A DNA stretch of 64,000 bases from Streptomyces montanisoli (GCF_017813245.1 NZ_JAGIQL010000009.1:1-64000); one strand, 5' to 3'; counted from the stretch's first letter, positions 45,744 through 57,543 are shown. Notes: generated by a model not told the origin, from the sequence alone. Numbers and translations: made by a program.

Positions 45744-46664
45744 TTACTTCAGCGCTCCCGCGGTGAGCCCCGCGACGACCTGGCGCTGGAAGATGATGTA
45801 CGCGGCCAGCACGGGCAGCATCGCCATCACGAGCCCCGCGAACAGGCCCGACCAGTCCCCCTTGTATCCCTGGCTGGTGGCGAGGGCCACCAGGCCCTGG
45901 GAGAGCACCTTGTGGTTCGGGTCGGTGTTGAGCACCGTCGGCAGCAGGTACTGGTTCCACTGGCCGAGGAAGTTGAAGATCCCGACGCTGATCAGGCCGG
46001 GCTTCGCCATGGGGAGCATGACCTGGAAGAAGGTGCGGGTGTGTGACGCACCGTCGATGATCGCCGCCTCCGCCACCGAGGTCGGCAGCGTTTTGAAGAA
46101 CGAGGTGAGGAAGAAGACGGTGAACGGCAGCGAGTACGCGATGTAGACGATGATCAACCCGGGGATCGTGTTGAGCAGCGACAGGTTCTGCATCACGTAG
46201 AACAGCGGGACGAGCGCCAGGATGATCGGGAAGCTCATTCCTCCGATGAACAGGAAGTAGATGAACCTGTTGCCGGGAAACTCGAACCGGGCCAGCACGT
46301 ACGCGGCCATCGAGCCGAGCAGCAGCGTGCCGAAGAGCGAGAACGCCACCACGATGATCGTGTTGAGGAAGTAGTCGCTCATGTGCGCCTGGCTCCAGGC
46401 GCGCGACCAGTTCTCGAAGTGCAGGTGGCTGGGGAACGACCACGGCGAGGTGAAGATCGACTTGTCGTCCTTGAAGGAGGTCATGACCGCCCACAGCAGC
46501 GGCATCACCACCAGGATCGCCCAGATCACCAGGACGCCGTGGGAGAAGACGTTGAGTACCCCGCCGGTCTTCTTCTCGCCGTGCTCGCGGCCCGGGCCGT
46601 TCTTGGCGGCCGGTACGCGCGGGGGCACGGTCTCGGCGGGCTGCGGTGAGGTGTCAGTGCTCAT
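45744..46664 (-). CDS. ngcG: Chitin-sugar ABC transporter permease NgcG
   Basis: A 306-residue MalG-type permease with six TM segments and the EAA loop VAEAAIIDGASHTRTFFQVMLPMAKPGL. Its N terminus has about 35 hydrophilic residues. The ATG overlaps the ngcF stop by 1 base (TGATG). By operon content it imports N-acetylglucosamine or chitobiose with NgcE and NgcF. No ATPase is encoded here; such systems often use the shared MsiK. Confidence 0.88.
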   Translation of the reverse strand: MSTDTSPQPAETVPPRVPAAKNGPGREHGEKKTGGVLNVFSHGVLVIWAILVVMPLLWAVMTSFKDDKSIFTSPWSFPSHLHFENWSRAWSQAHMSDYFLNTIIVVAFSLFGTLLLGSMAAYVLARFEFPGNRFIYFLFIGGMSFPIILALVPLFYVMQNLSLLNTIPGLIIVYIAYSLPFTVFFLTSFFKTLPTSVAEAAIIDGASHTRTFFQVMLPMAKPGLISVGIFNFLGQWNQYLLPTVLNTDPNHKVLSQGLVALATSQGYKGDWSGLFAGLVMAMLPVLAAYIIFQRQVVAGLTAGALK

Positions 46665-47587
46665 CAGAACTCCAGCCGTTCGCGCCGGCCCATACGCAGC
46701 ACCCCGGCGGCGAACACCAGGGTGACGAGGAGGAGGGCGACGCCGATGGCGGTCGCGTAGCCGGCCTGGCCACTGTGGAACGCCTTCTGGTAGACGTACA
46801 GGCTCAGGACGTTGGTGGAATCGGCGGGTCCGCCGGGGCCGACGGTCATGATCTGGGTGACGGCGAAGGACTCGGCTCCGAGTGAGAGCACGCCCATGTA
46901 GACCCAGCCGGACTGCACGGTGTCCCACAGCAGGGGCAGCGTGATCCGGAAGAAGGTGGTGGCGCGGGACGCCCCGTCGAGCAGGGCGGCCTCGTAGAAG
47001 TCCTTGGGGATGGACGCCATGCCCGCGGAGAACAGCACCACGAAGAAGCCGACCTGGCTCCACATCAGGACGGCCATCACGCACCACAGCGCGAGCCCCG
47101 GGTCGCCGAGCCACTCCGGCTGCACGCCGCCGAGCCCGATGGCGTCCAGGAAGGCATTGAGCGCCCCGCTGTCCGGGTTGTAGAGGAACTGGAAGAGCAG
47201 GGCGACGATCGCGATGGACAGCACCTGCGGGAAGAAGTAGACGATCTTGTAGAACGAGGAGCCCTGGACGCCCGCGACCGCGGCGCCCTTCTTCCTGCGT
47301 CCGCCCACGTTCAGCATGAACGACAGGAACAGCGCGATGGCCAGCACCACCACGGGCAGCACCAGGACGTAGATCACGCTGTGCCGGAAGGACGCCCAGA
47401 AGGTCGGGTCGTTCATCATCCGCCGGTAGTTGTCGAGCCCGGTCACCGAGAACTGGGGACTGAGCCCCGTCCAGTTGGTGAACGAGTAGTAGATCGACTG
47501 GATGAACGGCCAGATGACGAAGATGGCGTAGAACGCCAGGGGGACGATCAGGAACCCCACGATGAACCGGTACTTGCCGTGCTGCAT
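46664..47587 (-). CDS. ngcF: Chitin-sugar ABC transporter permease NgcF
   Basis: A 307-residue MalF-type permease with six TM segments; the first is FIVGFLIVPLAFYAIFVIWPFIQSIYYSF and the EAA loop is FYEAALLDGASRATTFFRITLPLLWD. The ATG at 47587 follows GGGAG and begins just before TM1; the upstream open frame has no coding character. It lies 143 bases after ngcE in the same operon. Confidence 0.88.
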   Translation of the reverse strand: MQHGKYRFIVGFLIVPLAFYAIFVIWPFIQSIYYSFTNWTGLSPQFSVTGLDNYRRMMNDPTFWASFRHSVIYVLVLPVVVLAIALFLSFMLNVGGRRKKGAAVAGVQGSSFYKIVYFFPQVLSIAIVALLFQFLYNPDSGALNAFLDAIGLGGVQPEWLGDPGLALWCVMAVLMWSQVGFFVVLFSAGMASIPKDFYEAALLDGASRATTFFRITLPLLWDTVQSGWVYMGVLSLGAESFAVTQIMTVGPGGPADSTNVLSLYVYQKAFHSGQAGYATAIGVALLLVTLVFAAGVLRMGRRERLEF

Positions 47588-47730
47588 GTCTCCCGACCCC
47601 GAATCCTCGACGGCGCCGCCCCATGGCGTGCCGCCGTGCCGACTTGGCGCGTGCCGGCCGGCGAGGTGCGGACCGGCACGAGCGGCCGGAGGCCCGGTGT
47701 GCCCGGGCGCCTCCGGCCGTCCGCACCGCC

Positions 47731-49182
47731 CTACTGGTGCTTGTAGTGCGTGATGGACGAGTCCTTGGCCGCCGCGTCGGAGTACTGCTGGCACTTCTTG
47801 ACGCATTCGGCCGGGGTCATGCGGCCGGCCATCATCTCGCCGAGCGCGCCCACGCCGATCTTCTGCTTCTGCAGGTCGACGTACCAGTCCTGCAGGCGCG
47901 GGTTGAGTACGTTGCCGCCGGCCAGCTTCAGCGCGTCGGCACCCGACTGGAGGGCGCTCGTGAGCGTGATGCCGTCGGTGCCGCCGTTGTAGGAGCTGAG
48001 GGACTTCACCTTCTGGATGAAGTTCTTCGAGGACTCCTCGCTGAGCATGATGCGCAGCTGCTCCATGGCGCCCAGCGGGTTCTTCGCCTTGGCCGGCACG
48101 ATGTACGGCTCACCGCCCGAGGCCCAGATGGTGCCGAACGGCAGCTTGTCGCTCGAGTCGAGGCTGGAGGGCGCCGAGACCTTCATCTGGAAGTCCTTCG
48201 GCGTGGTCTTCGCCGCCTCGTTCTCCACCCAGGAGCCGTCGGGGATGAAGAGCGCCTTGTACTGCGTCCACGCGGTCTGCGACTGGATGTGGTCGAGGCC
48301 CGGCGTGCCCTGGAGGATGTAGCCCTTCTTGTAGAGCTCGTAGTACGCGTCGAAGGCGGCCTTGACGGCGGGCGCCTTCCAGCAGTTCGGCTCCAGGTTG
48401 TCGATGGCGTCCAGGACCTCGCGGCCGCCGATCTTGCCGATGAAGGGGTACAGCGAGAACGGGATGTAGTACGGGTACTTGCCCGCGTACGTCCAGCCCG
48501 CGACGCCCTTCTTCTTGGCCTTGGCGCACAGCGCCAGCATGTCGTCCCAGTTCTCCGGGTACTTCGCGTCGAAGCGGTCGAGCGCCTTCTGCGAGTACCA
48601 CACGCCGTACACGGTGTACGCGTAGTTCATGACGTAGACGGGCTTGCCGTTGTACTGGCCCATCTCCAGGACGCCCGGCCGCAGCGTGTCGCGGACCTTC
48701 TTGTTCGGGTCGTCGTAGGAGGGGGCGTCCATCAGCGGGGTCAGGTCGGCCAGCTGCTTCTGGCCGACGAGGACGCCCATGTCCATCTGCTCGGCGCCCG
48801 AGTTGTCGATGAGGTCGGGCGGAGTGCCGCCGTTGAAGCGGGGCTGGAGCGTCGTCTGGATCTTCTGCGTCGGGGTGAGCGTGACCTTCGCCTTGGGGAA
48901 GGTCTTGTTGTACAGGACGTTGGCGTCCTTCGCGTACTGCGTGCCGAAGCCTCCGTCGAAGATGACGAAGTCGAGCGGGGCGGTCGCGTTCACTCCCAGC
49001 GGGTTCTTGGCGCTGGTCCTGCCCTTGTTCGGCTTGGGCGTGCCGTTGCTGTCCCCGCCGCCGCTCGCGCAGGCGCTCAGGAAGCTCACCGCCGGCACGC
49101 CGACCAGGCCGAGGGCCGCTGACCGCTTGATCACATCGCGGCGGCCGAGGCCCCCGTTGTTCTGAGCGGAGGTGGATCCCAT
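47731..49182 (-). CDS. ngcE: N-acetylglucosamine/chitobiose-binding lipoprotein NgcE
   Basis: A 483-residue extracellular solute-binding protein (family 1). Its signal has a twin-arginine-like GRRDVIKRSAAL followed by the lipobox LSAC at about residue 37, so it may be exported folded and then lipidated. The mature domain has PDLIDNSGAEQMDMG and NWDDMLALCAKAKKKGVAGW. The N terminus (GSTSAQNNGGLGRRDVIKRSAALGL) is what I remember for NgcE. The ATG has GAGGA upstream. First gene of ngcEFG. Confidence 0.87.
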   Translation of the reverse strand: MGSTSAQNNGGLGRRDVIKRSAALGLVGVPAVSFLSACASGGGDSNGTPKPNKGRTSAKNPLGVNATAPLDFVIFDGGFGTQYAKDANVLYNKTFPKAKVTLTPTQKIQTTLQPRFNGGTPPDLIDNSGAEQMDMGVLVGQKQLADLTPLMDAPSYDDPNKKVRDTLRPGVLEMGQYNGKPVYVMNYAYTVYGVWYSQKALDRFDAKYPENWDDMLALCAKAKKKGVAGWTYAGKYPYYIPFSLYPFIGKIGGREVLDAIDNLEPNCWKAPAVKAAFDAYYELYKKGYILQGTPGLDHIQSQTAWTQYKALFIPDGSWVENEAAKTTPKDFQMKVSAPSSLDSSDKLPFGTIWASGGEPYIVPAKAKNPLGAMEQLRIMLSEESSKNFIQKVKSLSSYNGGTDGITLTSALQSGADALKLAGGNVLNPRLQDWYVDLQKQKIGVGALGEMMAGRMTPAECVKKCQQYSDAAAKDSSITHYKHQ

Positions 49183-50148
49183 GCTCAAGTCCTCGCCTTC
49201 TCCAGGACTCAGGCGGTGTGTCGGCCGGCCGTCCTTCTCGTCTGAGGCGAAGGCCCCGCCACCGCGGGTCTATGAAGCTGGTCGTACAGAGTGGTCGTCA
49301 AGTGTTCGCGTACGGATCACAAAGGAGAGCGGCCCGGCCTTACGAACGGATACGGGCAGAGTCCTCCCGCCGTCCCCCCTTGGCCCGGCCTGCACCGAAA
49401 GCTCCAGGACGGACGCCGACAGGTATAGTCCACTTCCCGCCGAAGGAGCAAGATCGAAAGCAAACTTGGTCGCCACTCTTTCCCTAGTTGAGACCTCGCG
49501 GAAATGTAGCCCCATTGCCGAACGATTTGGTGCGTACTCGCCGATCGGAATGAATAATTCCGCGAATTTCTCCTGTGCAACACCCTTGACAGGCGGGCCT
49601 CTTCGGTCGCCGATCATGCCGAAGTCGCGCGCACACACGGTCGCGGGCCGCTCCTCGGGCGGACGTCGCGCCGAACGCCGTGGACCCCGCCTCAACGGCG
49701 CAAAGCGGGATCAAAGCGGGGTCACAGCGTGTGCCGGTCGCGCCCGGGCGGGCGGTTTCCCGTCCCCTTCTCCCGAACGGCAAAAGGCCGCGAAAAGGAA
49801 GCGGCGACGTACGGAACAGCCCGAAAAGCGCCGTTACTGCCCGAGGTGACGCCGACGTTCCGGGTAAAGCCGGTGCGCGCCGGGGGCCGCCGTGGTGACC
49901 GGCGCGGTGCCGGGAGCCGTGACGCGGCGGTTCGGCGCGCCGAACGCCCGGTGAACGGGCGATGGACGGCCTTGGACGGGCTTGGACGGGTGGCACGGCG
50001 GTGCGAAACGTGCGGTGAGTACGTCCGGACGATGTGTAGACCTGGCGAGGATGGGGACACGGGTGACGTGGCGGCGTACCGTTCAGCAGACCGTCACGTC
50101 CACCGGCCGTCAGATCGGCCGGCCGTCGCACCCAGGGGGCGAGCCAAG
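49183..50148. other. Long intergenic region upstream of ngcE
   Basis: Nearly 1 kb with no convincing gene. 49440-49620 is clearly AT-richer than the rest. Minus-strand TTGACG (49301-49296) is a possible -35 for ngcE. Two direct TGGTCGT copies sit at 49279-49285 and 49292-49298 (period 13). AGGTATAGTCCACT at 49421-49434 is a distant dre-like sequence. The open frames seen here use codons unlike the neighbouring genes. Confidence 0.5.
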
Positions 50149-50253
50149 GTGATCCAAGAGACGTACACCGTCCTCTGCGCGCTCCTGGCGCTGATCGGCA
50201 TCGCCTGCGTCCTTTGGGCGTGGAACGTGAGCGGTCGCGGCGGCGCTTCCTGA
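50149..50253 (+). CDS. Small single-span membrane protein
   Basis: A 34-residue ORF from a GTG, with one hydrophobic helix (TYTVLCALLALIGIACVLWAW) and a short polar tail. A GGGGG run lies about 10 bases upstream. Its codons are GC-biased like real genes, but its size makes it uncertain. Convergent with the TetR gene, with 4 bases between the stops. Confidence 0.45.
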   Translation: MIQETYTVLCALLALIGIACVLWAWNVSGRGGAS

Positions 50254-50257
50254 CGCG

Positions 50258-50800
50258 TCAGCCGAGCAGGCGCCGGACGAGGGGCAGCAGGTCGTCCTGG
50301 TCCGCTGATGCCAGGTGCTCCAGCGTGCCCGTCCGGCGCGCCAGCACGACCCCCACGAACGCGGCCGTGAGCAGCTCGGCGCGCAGCTCCGGGCGGTCGT
50401 CGCCCTCCCGTACGAAGTGCTCCCGCAGCGGCCCCACGATGCGGCGCTCCAGCTCGGCCGCGGCCGCGGCGTGCGCCTCCGGGTCGTCGTAGGGGCGGAC
50501 GGCCACCTGCGCGACAGGGCCCGGCCCCTGCCGGTCGAAGCGGCGCAGCAGGCCGCCGAGCCGCTCGGCGTCGAACAGGTCGGCGAAGGTCTCCGCGTCG
50601 CTCTCCGCGCGCAGCACCGCGACGAACAGTTGCGCCTTGCCGCCGAAGTACCGGGCGATCATGGCCGGGTCGACGCCCGCGTGCTCGCCGATGTCGCGGG
50701 AGGTGGTCCTGTCGTAGCCGCGCTCGGCGAAGAGTTCGGCGGCCGCCCGCAGCAGCCGCTCCTTGCTCGCAGCGGCGTCACGGCGCCTGGGCTCGGGCAC
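50258..50800 (-). CDS. TetR family transcriptional repressor
   Basis: A 180-residue regulator with an N-terminal HTH (KERLLRAAAELFAERGYDRTTSRDIGEHAGVDPAMIARYFGGKAQLF) and a helical ligand domain. GTG start, 5 bases after the MFS gene stop, so it is cotranscribed with the exporter and probably represses it. Repeats upstream of the exporter are the likely operator. Confidence 0.92.
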   Translation of the reverse strand: MPEPRRRDAAASKERLLRAAAELFAERGYDRTTSRDIGEHAGVDPAMIARYFGGKAQLFVAVLRAESDAETFADLFDAERLGGLLRRFDRQGPGPVAQVAVRPYDDPEAHAAAAAELERRIVGPLREHFVREGDDRPELRAELLTAAFVGVVLARRTGTLEHLASADQDDLLPLVRRLLG

Positions 50801-50805
50801 GGCGG

Positions 50806-52416
50806 TCAGTTCCCGGCGTCGTCGCGCGAGGGGCGGCGACCGGCGGCGGAGGCGGCAGGTCCCGCCGGGGCGGCCGGGGTGGCGGGCACCGCGTCGGCGA
50901 GGCCCTCGTCGGCCAGCACCCGGTCGGCGGCGGCCCGCTGAACCCGTTGTTCCGGCAGGCGCGGCGACCCGGCGGCGGCCGGTCCCGCGATCGAGCCACC
51001 CGCTGCCCGGCGCGTACGCACCCTGGGCAGCAGGACGGCCGCGACGGCCGTGGCGATCCACATGGCGCACGCGATGAGCCCCGCGTCCGTGTAACCGCCG
51101 TCGGTGGGCAGGGCCTTGCCGGCCGAGGTGTGAGCTTCGAGCACCACGGCGCTCATGGTACTTCCCGCCGCGTAGCCGACGTACCTGATGACCTGGTTGA
51201 AGCTCGTGGCACTGCCCGTCTCCTCGGGCGGGACCGAGCCGACGATGAGGCCGGGCATCACCGCGAAGATCGCGCCGACGCCGAGGCCCGCGAGCGCCAT
51301 CACCACGAGGACCTCCCACATGGCGCCCCGCGCGTAGCTGAACATCACCATCGAGAGCAGCATCACGAACGCGCCGAGGCCGAGGGCCACGCCGACGGGG
51401 ATCCGGGTGACGAGGGCGCGGGTGACCCGGGTGGAGACGACGCTCGCGGCGGAGAACGGCGTGAGGACGAGGCCGGCGACGAACACGGAGGCGCCGAGCC
51501 CGTAGCCGCTGCTGACGGGCGTCTGCACGAAGCGCGTCACGAGTGAGATGAGGAGGTACATGCCGACGCCCGCGAGCAGGGCGGTGACGTCGGCGGTCAG
51601 GACCGAGGGCAGCCGGAGCAGCCGCAGGTCGACCAGCGGGTGCGCGGCGAGCAGCTCCCGTACGACCCACCCGGCGAGCACGAGGACCGATCCCCCGACG
51701 ACGCAGCACAGCAGCGGTGACGTCCAGCCCCAGCTCTCGCCCTCGCTGAGCGAGAGCAGCAGGCCGACGAGCGCGACGCCGAGCAGGACGGATCCCGGCA
51801 GGTCGAGGGGGCGGGCCGGGCGGTGCGCGGAGGAGGGCACGACGATCGCGGCCACGACGAGTCCGAGGGCGCTGACGACGGCGCCGAACCAGAAGGCGGC
51901 GTGCAGCCCGCCGAACTGGGCGACGAGCCCGGTGATCGGGTAGCCGAGCCCGACGCCGGCGACGGTGGTGACGGACAGGACCGCGGCGGCGGGCCGGGAG
52001 CGCTCGGGAGGCAGCGCGTCGCGCACTGCGGTGATGCCGAGCGGGGTGAGGCCGAGCCCGATGCCCTGCATGGCCCTGCCGACCAGGAGGAACGGGAAGC
52101 CGAGCGGGAGCGCGGCGAGCACGGCGCCGGCGGTGACGGCGACGAGCGAGGCGATGATGACGCGCCGCCGGTGCGGCCCGTCCCCGAGCCGGCCGGTCAG
52201 CGGCGTGGCGACGGCGGCGACCAGGAACGTCACGGTGAGCGCCCACTGGGCGTCGCCCACGGATATGTGGTCGCTCTGCGCGATCGTCGGTATGAGGGGC
52301 GCGCCCAGGCTGCTGACCACGGCGACGACCATCCCCATGAACACCAGCCCCGGCACGAGGAAGCGGTGGGGTGCGGGCGCAGGGGTGGGCTCGGGAAGGG
52401 GCCGTGCGTGGGTCAT
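50806..52416 (-). CDS. MFS drug exporter, DHA2 (14-TM) type
   Basis: A 536-residue transporter with about 14 hydrophobic segments, the GRLGDGPHRRRV loop (motif A) and the motif C-like VAGVGLGYPITG. It is probably a proton-driven exporter of drugs or metabolites. The C-terminal about 60 residues are a polar Ala/Pro-rich tail. The ATG is 6 bases after a TAGACT box, so the message may be leaderless. Operon with the TetR gene. Confidence 0.92.
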   Translation of the reverse strand: MTHARPLPEPTPAPAPHRFLVPGLVFMGMVVAVVSSLGAPLIPTIAQSDHISVGDAQWALTVTFLVAAVATPLTGRLGDGPHRRRVIIASLVAVTAGAVLAALPLGFPFLLVGRAMQGIGLGLTPLGITAVRDALPPERSRPAAAVLSVTTVAGVGLGYPITGLVAQFGGLHAAFWFGAVVSALGLVVAAIVVPSSAHRPARPLDLPGSVLLGVALVGLLLSLSEGESWGWTSPLLCCVVGGSVLVLAGWVVRELLAAHPLVDLRLLRLPSVLTADVTALLAGVGMYLLISLVTRFVQTPVSSGYGLGASVFVAGLVLTPFSAASVVSTRVTRALVTRIPVGVALGLGAFVMLLSMVMFSYARGAMWEVLVVMALAGLGVGAIFAVMPGLIVGSVPPEETGSATSFNQVIRYVGYAAGSTMSAVVLEAHTSAGKALPTDGGYTDAGLIACAMWIATAVAAVLLPRVRTRRAAGGSIAGPAAAGSPRLPEQRVQRAAADRVLADEGLADAVPATPAAPAGPAASAAGRRPSRDDAGN

Positions 52417-52422
52417 ATTGTC

Positions 52423-52471
52423 AGTCTACGCCCGATGTCTACAGGCGATGTCTACGGGCGATGTCTACGCC
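52423..52471 (-). promoter_or_regulatory. Promoter and three-copy operator of the MFS-TetR operon
   Basis: CGATGTCTAC is repeated at 52433-52442, 52446-52455 and 52459-52468 with an exact 13-base period. A fourth partial GTCTAC lies at 52424-52429. On the minus strand the last copy contains TAGACT (52428-52423), a -10 box ending 6 bases before the ATG, which predicts a leaderless transcript. The repeats overlap this promoter, as expected for TetR autoregulation. Confidence 0.65.
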
Positions 52472-52548
52472 CGGTGACCGTGCACGCTTGGTGGCCGGAA
52501 CACCGTGACCTGGACCACCGTGGCCGGAACGCCGTGGCCGGGGACGCG

Positions 52549-52587
52549 GACGGCGCCCCCGCACTCGCCGAGTGCGGGGGCGCCGTC
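52549..52587. terminator. Terminator after acnA
   Basis: A 17-bp perfect GC-rich stem (52549-52565 with 52571-52587) and 5-base loop, 34 bases beyond the acnA stop. Confidence 0.8.
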
Positions 52588-52620
52588 GTGGGGATCCGCG
52601 CCGTGCGCGGCCGGCCCGCG

Positions 52621-55413
<2,793 letters not shown>

Positions 55414-55479
55414 GACAGTCTCCTTCTTGATGTGCGCGTACCTCCGCCATGCTGCCGCCACGAGTCGTCACCGATCCGC

Positions 55480-55498
55480 TGAGGTAAGACTTACTTAG
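55480..55498 (-). promoter_or_regulatory. Iron-box-like sequence upstream of acnA
   Basis: TGAGGTAAGACTTACTTAG matches the DtxR/IdeR/DmdR 19-bp consensus TTAGGTTAGGCTAACCTAA at 13 of 19 positions and contains the perfect inverted repeat GTAAG-A-CTTAC. Iron control of a [4Fe-4S] aconitase is biologically sensible, but the match is only moderate. Confidence 0.4.
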
Positions 55499-55543
55499 GG
55501 TCGCCTCACCTGTAACGCCGGGCCGCGGTACGCCTTGTATAAG

Positions 55544-55561
55544 TATCTCGATGTCGAGATA
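55544..55561. promoter_or_regulatory. TATCTC-N6-GAGATA operator candidate upstream of acnA
   Basis: TATCTCGATGTCGAGATA has perfect 8-bp arms around TG. It lies 131 bases before acnA next to an AT-rich stretch (minus-strand ACTTATAC), a likely promoter zone. The outer six bases on each side equal those of the palindrome before the HTH-MurA gene at 59236-59253. Confidence 0.6.
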
Positions 55562-55586
55562 ACTCTAGTACATGACCGCGCGATGG

Positions 55587-56522
55587 TCATGCGCGCGCGG
55601 CCCGGCGCGCGACCGGTGGTGCGTTCTGGCTGCTGATGGACGCCGCCGCTGTCCGCAGGTGGCCGAGCACGGATTCGACGGCCGTGCGTGCCGTGCGTTC
55701 GGGGCGGTGGAGTGCGTCGACATGGCGCCGCGCGTGCACGCCGGTCAGTGGCCTGAGGACCACCTGAGGGTGCGGGCGGGCCGTCCAGCGCGGCATCAGG
55801 GCGATACCGCCGCCGGCGGCCACCACCTCGGCCACCACGGCGAACTCGTTGATCCGGTGGGCGAGATGGAGGCGGCGGCCGGCCGCGGCCGAGACGGCGT
55901 CGATGGTGGCCATCAGCGGGAAGCCGTCATGGACGGTGATCCAGGGCTCCTCCGCCACGTCGCCGGGCGTCAGGCTCGCCCTGGCGGTCAGCGGGTGCCC
56001 GGCCGGCAGTGCGACGTCGAGGGGTTCGTGCAGCAGCGGGGTGACGGACACGGTGCGCGGCCACGGCGCGGCGTGGTCGAGCCGGTGAGCGAGCACGATG
56101 TCGTGGTCGCGGGTCAGCGGCGGGAAGCCGCTCTGCGCGACGTCCTCGTCGGCCAGGGCGAGCCGCGGGGAGCCGGGCGCCGCCAGCGCACGCAGCAGGT
56201 GTGGCCAGAAGGCCGCGGCGGCGCTGTGGAAGGCCGCCACCGACACGAGGCCGTCGGCCTGCCCGACGAACTCGTCGACGCTGCGACGCGCCCGTGCCAG
56301 CGCGGTCTCGACGCCGATCGCGGCCGAGGCCAGGGCCTGCCCCGCCGGGGTGAGCACCAGCCGCCTGCCCTCCCGCACGGTGAGCGGCACCGGCACCGAG
56401 CGCTGCAACAGCCTCAGCTGCTGCGAGACCGCCGACGGCGTGACCCGCAGCGCCTCGGCGGCCGCGGTGACGCTGCCCAGTTCGCCCAGTTCGCGAAGGA
56501 CCCGCAACTGCCTCTCGTCCAT
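55587..56522 (-). CDS. LysR family transcriptional regulator
   Basis: A 311-residue regulator with an N-terminal winged HTH (RQLRVLRELGELGSVTAAAEALRVTPSAVSQQLRLLQRSV) and a two-lobed effector domain. It is divergent from the DMT exporter gene with 81 bases between, the standard arrangement for LysR control of an exporter. CTTA-N13-TAAG in the gap (56541-56561) may be its site. The ligand is unknown. Confidence 0.92.
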   Translation of the reverse strand: MDERQLRVLRELGELGSVTAAAEALRVTPSAVSQQLRLLQRSVPVPLTVREGRRLVLTPAGQALASAAIGVETALARARRSVDEFVGQADGLVSVAAFHSAAAAFWPHLLRALAAPGSPRLALADEDVAQSGFPPLTRDHDIVLAHRLDHAAPWPRTVSVTPLLHEPLDVALPAGHPLTARASLTPGDVAEEPWITVHDGFPLMATIDAVSAAAGRRLHLAHRINEFAVVAEVVAAGGGIALMPRWTARPHPQVVLRPLTGVHARRHVDALHRPERTARTAVESVLGHLRTAAASISSQNAPPVARRAARA

Positions 56523-56540
56523 CGCATCAGTGTAGCTTCC

Positions 56541-56561
56541 CTTAAGAGTTGGTTGAGTAAG
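56541..56561. promoter_or_regulatory. Possible LysR-binding site
   Basis: CTTA at 56541-56544 and TAAG at 56558-56561 form an inverted repeat with 13 bases between, in the LysR/DMT divergent gap. It is in the expected place and partly fits a T-N11-A box, but the arms are short. Confidence 0.35.
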
Positions 56562-56603
56562 TGGTGCTTGGCTTCATCGGGCTGCTCGGGCACGGTGGGA
56601 CAC

Positions 56604-57543
56604 ATGCCCGACACACGCCGCACCGATCTGGTGCTCCTGCTGGTCGCCCTGGTCTGGGGTTCGAGCTATCTGACGGCGAAGACCGCCACGGCAGCGGCCC
56701 CGGTGATGACCGTGCTGTTCATCCGCTACCTGATCTCCGCGCTGGCGTGCATCCCCCTCGTCCTCGCCGCCGCACGCGGGCGGCGGGAGCGGTGGACGCG
56801 GCGGGAGGTCCGCGTGGGTGGCGCCCTCGGGCTGACGCAGGCCGCCGTGCTGGTGCTCGAGATGTACGGCGTCGCACACACCAGCGCGGCGAACGCGGGG
56901 CTGCTCATCAGCCTGACCCTGGTGATCACGCCGCTGCTCGACCGCTCGGGGGGGCCGAGGCACGGTGCCGCCCCGTTTCTTCCTCGCCGCGGGCGTGTGC
57001 GTCGTGGCGGTCGGACTGCTCACCTCCGGCAACGGCCTGCACGCCCCCGGGACGGGCGATGCCCTGATGCTGGCCGCCGCCGTGGTCAGGGCGGGCCACG
57101 TGGCGCTCGTCGGCCGGCTCACCGCGGACCGTTCCCTGCGGCCCCTGCAATTGACCTCCGTACAGACCGCCGTCGGGACTCTGCTGTGCCTGACGCCCGC
57201 CGGCGGGCTGCCGGCTCTTGCCCACGCGTCCGCCGCCACCTGGGGTGAACTGGCCTATCTCGCCCTCGGGTGCAGCGTCTTCGCGTTCCTCGCCCAGACC
57301 TGGGCCGTCCAGCGCACCTCGGCGAGCAGGGCCAGTCTCCTGCTGGGCACCGAGCCCGTGTGGGCCGCCGCCATCGGCGTCGTCCTGGGAGGCGAGCGCC
57401 TCACCGCCGTCGCCGCCGCCGGTGCGCTGCTGATGCTCGCCGGGACCTACTGGGGCCAGGCGATCGAGCGCGGGCACCGCGCCACGGTCCACGAGAAGGC
57501 AGAGAGCGGCAGACGTACGGTCACGACACCCGCCGGCACCTGA
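56604..57543 (+). pseudogene. DMT/EamA family exporter gene, frameshifted
   Basis: Starts MPDTRRTDLVLLLVALVWGSSYLTAKT, a typical EamA N terminus, and runs through five hydrophobic segments to LVITPLLDRSGG. It then loses frame at a run of seven G (56948-56954). The second half continues in another frame from about 56960 (PPRFFLAAGVCVVAVGLL) to the stop at 57543 with the remaining TM segments. Removing one G joins both parts into about 312 residues, a normal length. Either a true inactivating or phase-variable mutation, or a sequencing error. Confidence 0.85.

Noticed and set aside
49421..49434. AGGTATAGTCCACT as a DasR site for ngcE
   Set aside because: Three mismatches to the dre core and about 240 bases from the gene; weak compared with the two clear dre elements in this window.
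49270..49695. Minus-strand 141-codon open frame upstream of ngcE
   Set aside because: Low third-position GC, a TTA codon and no recognisable motif; the AT-rich stretch looks like promoter DNA rather than coding sequence.
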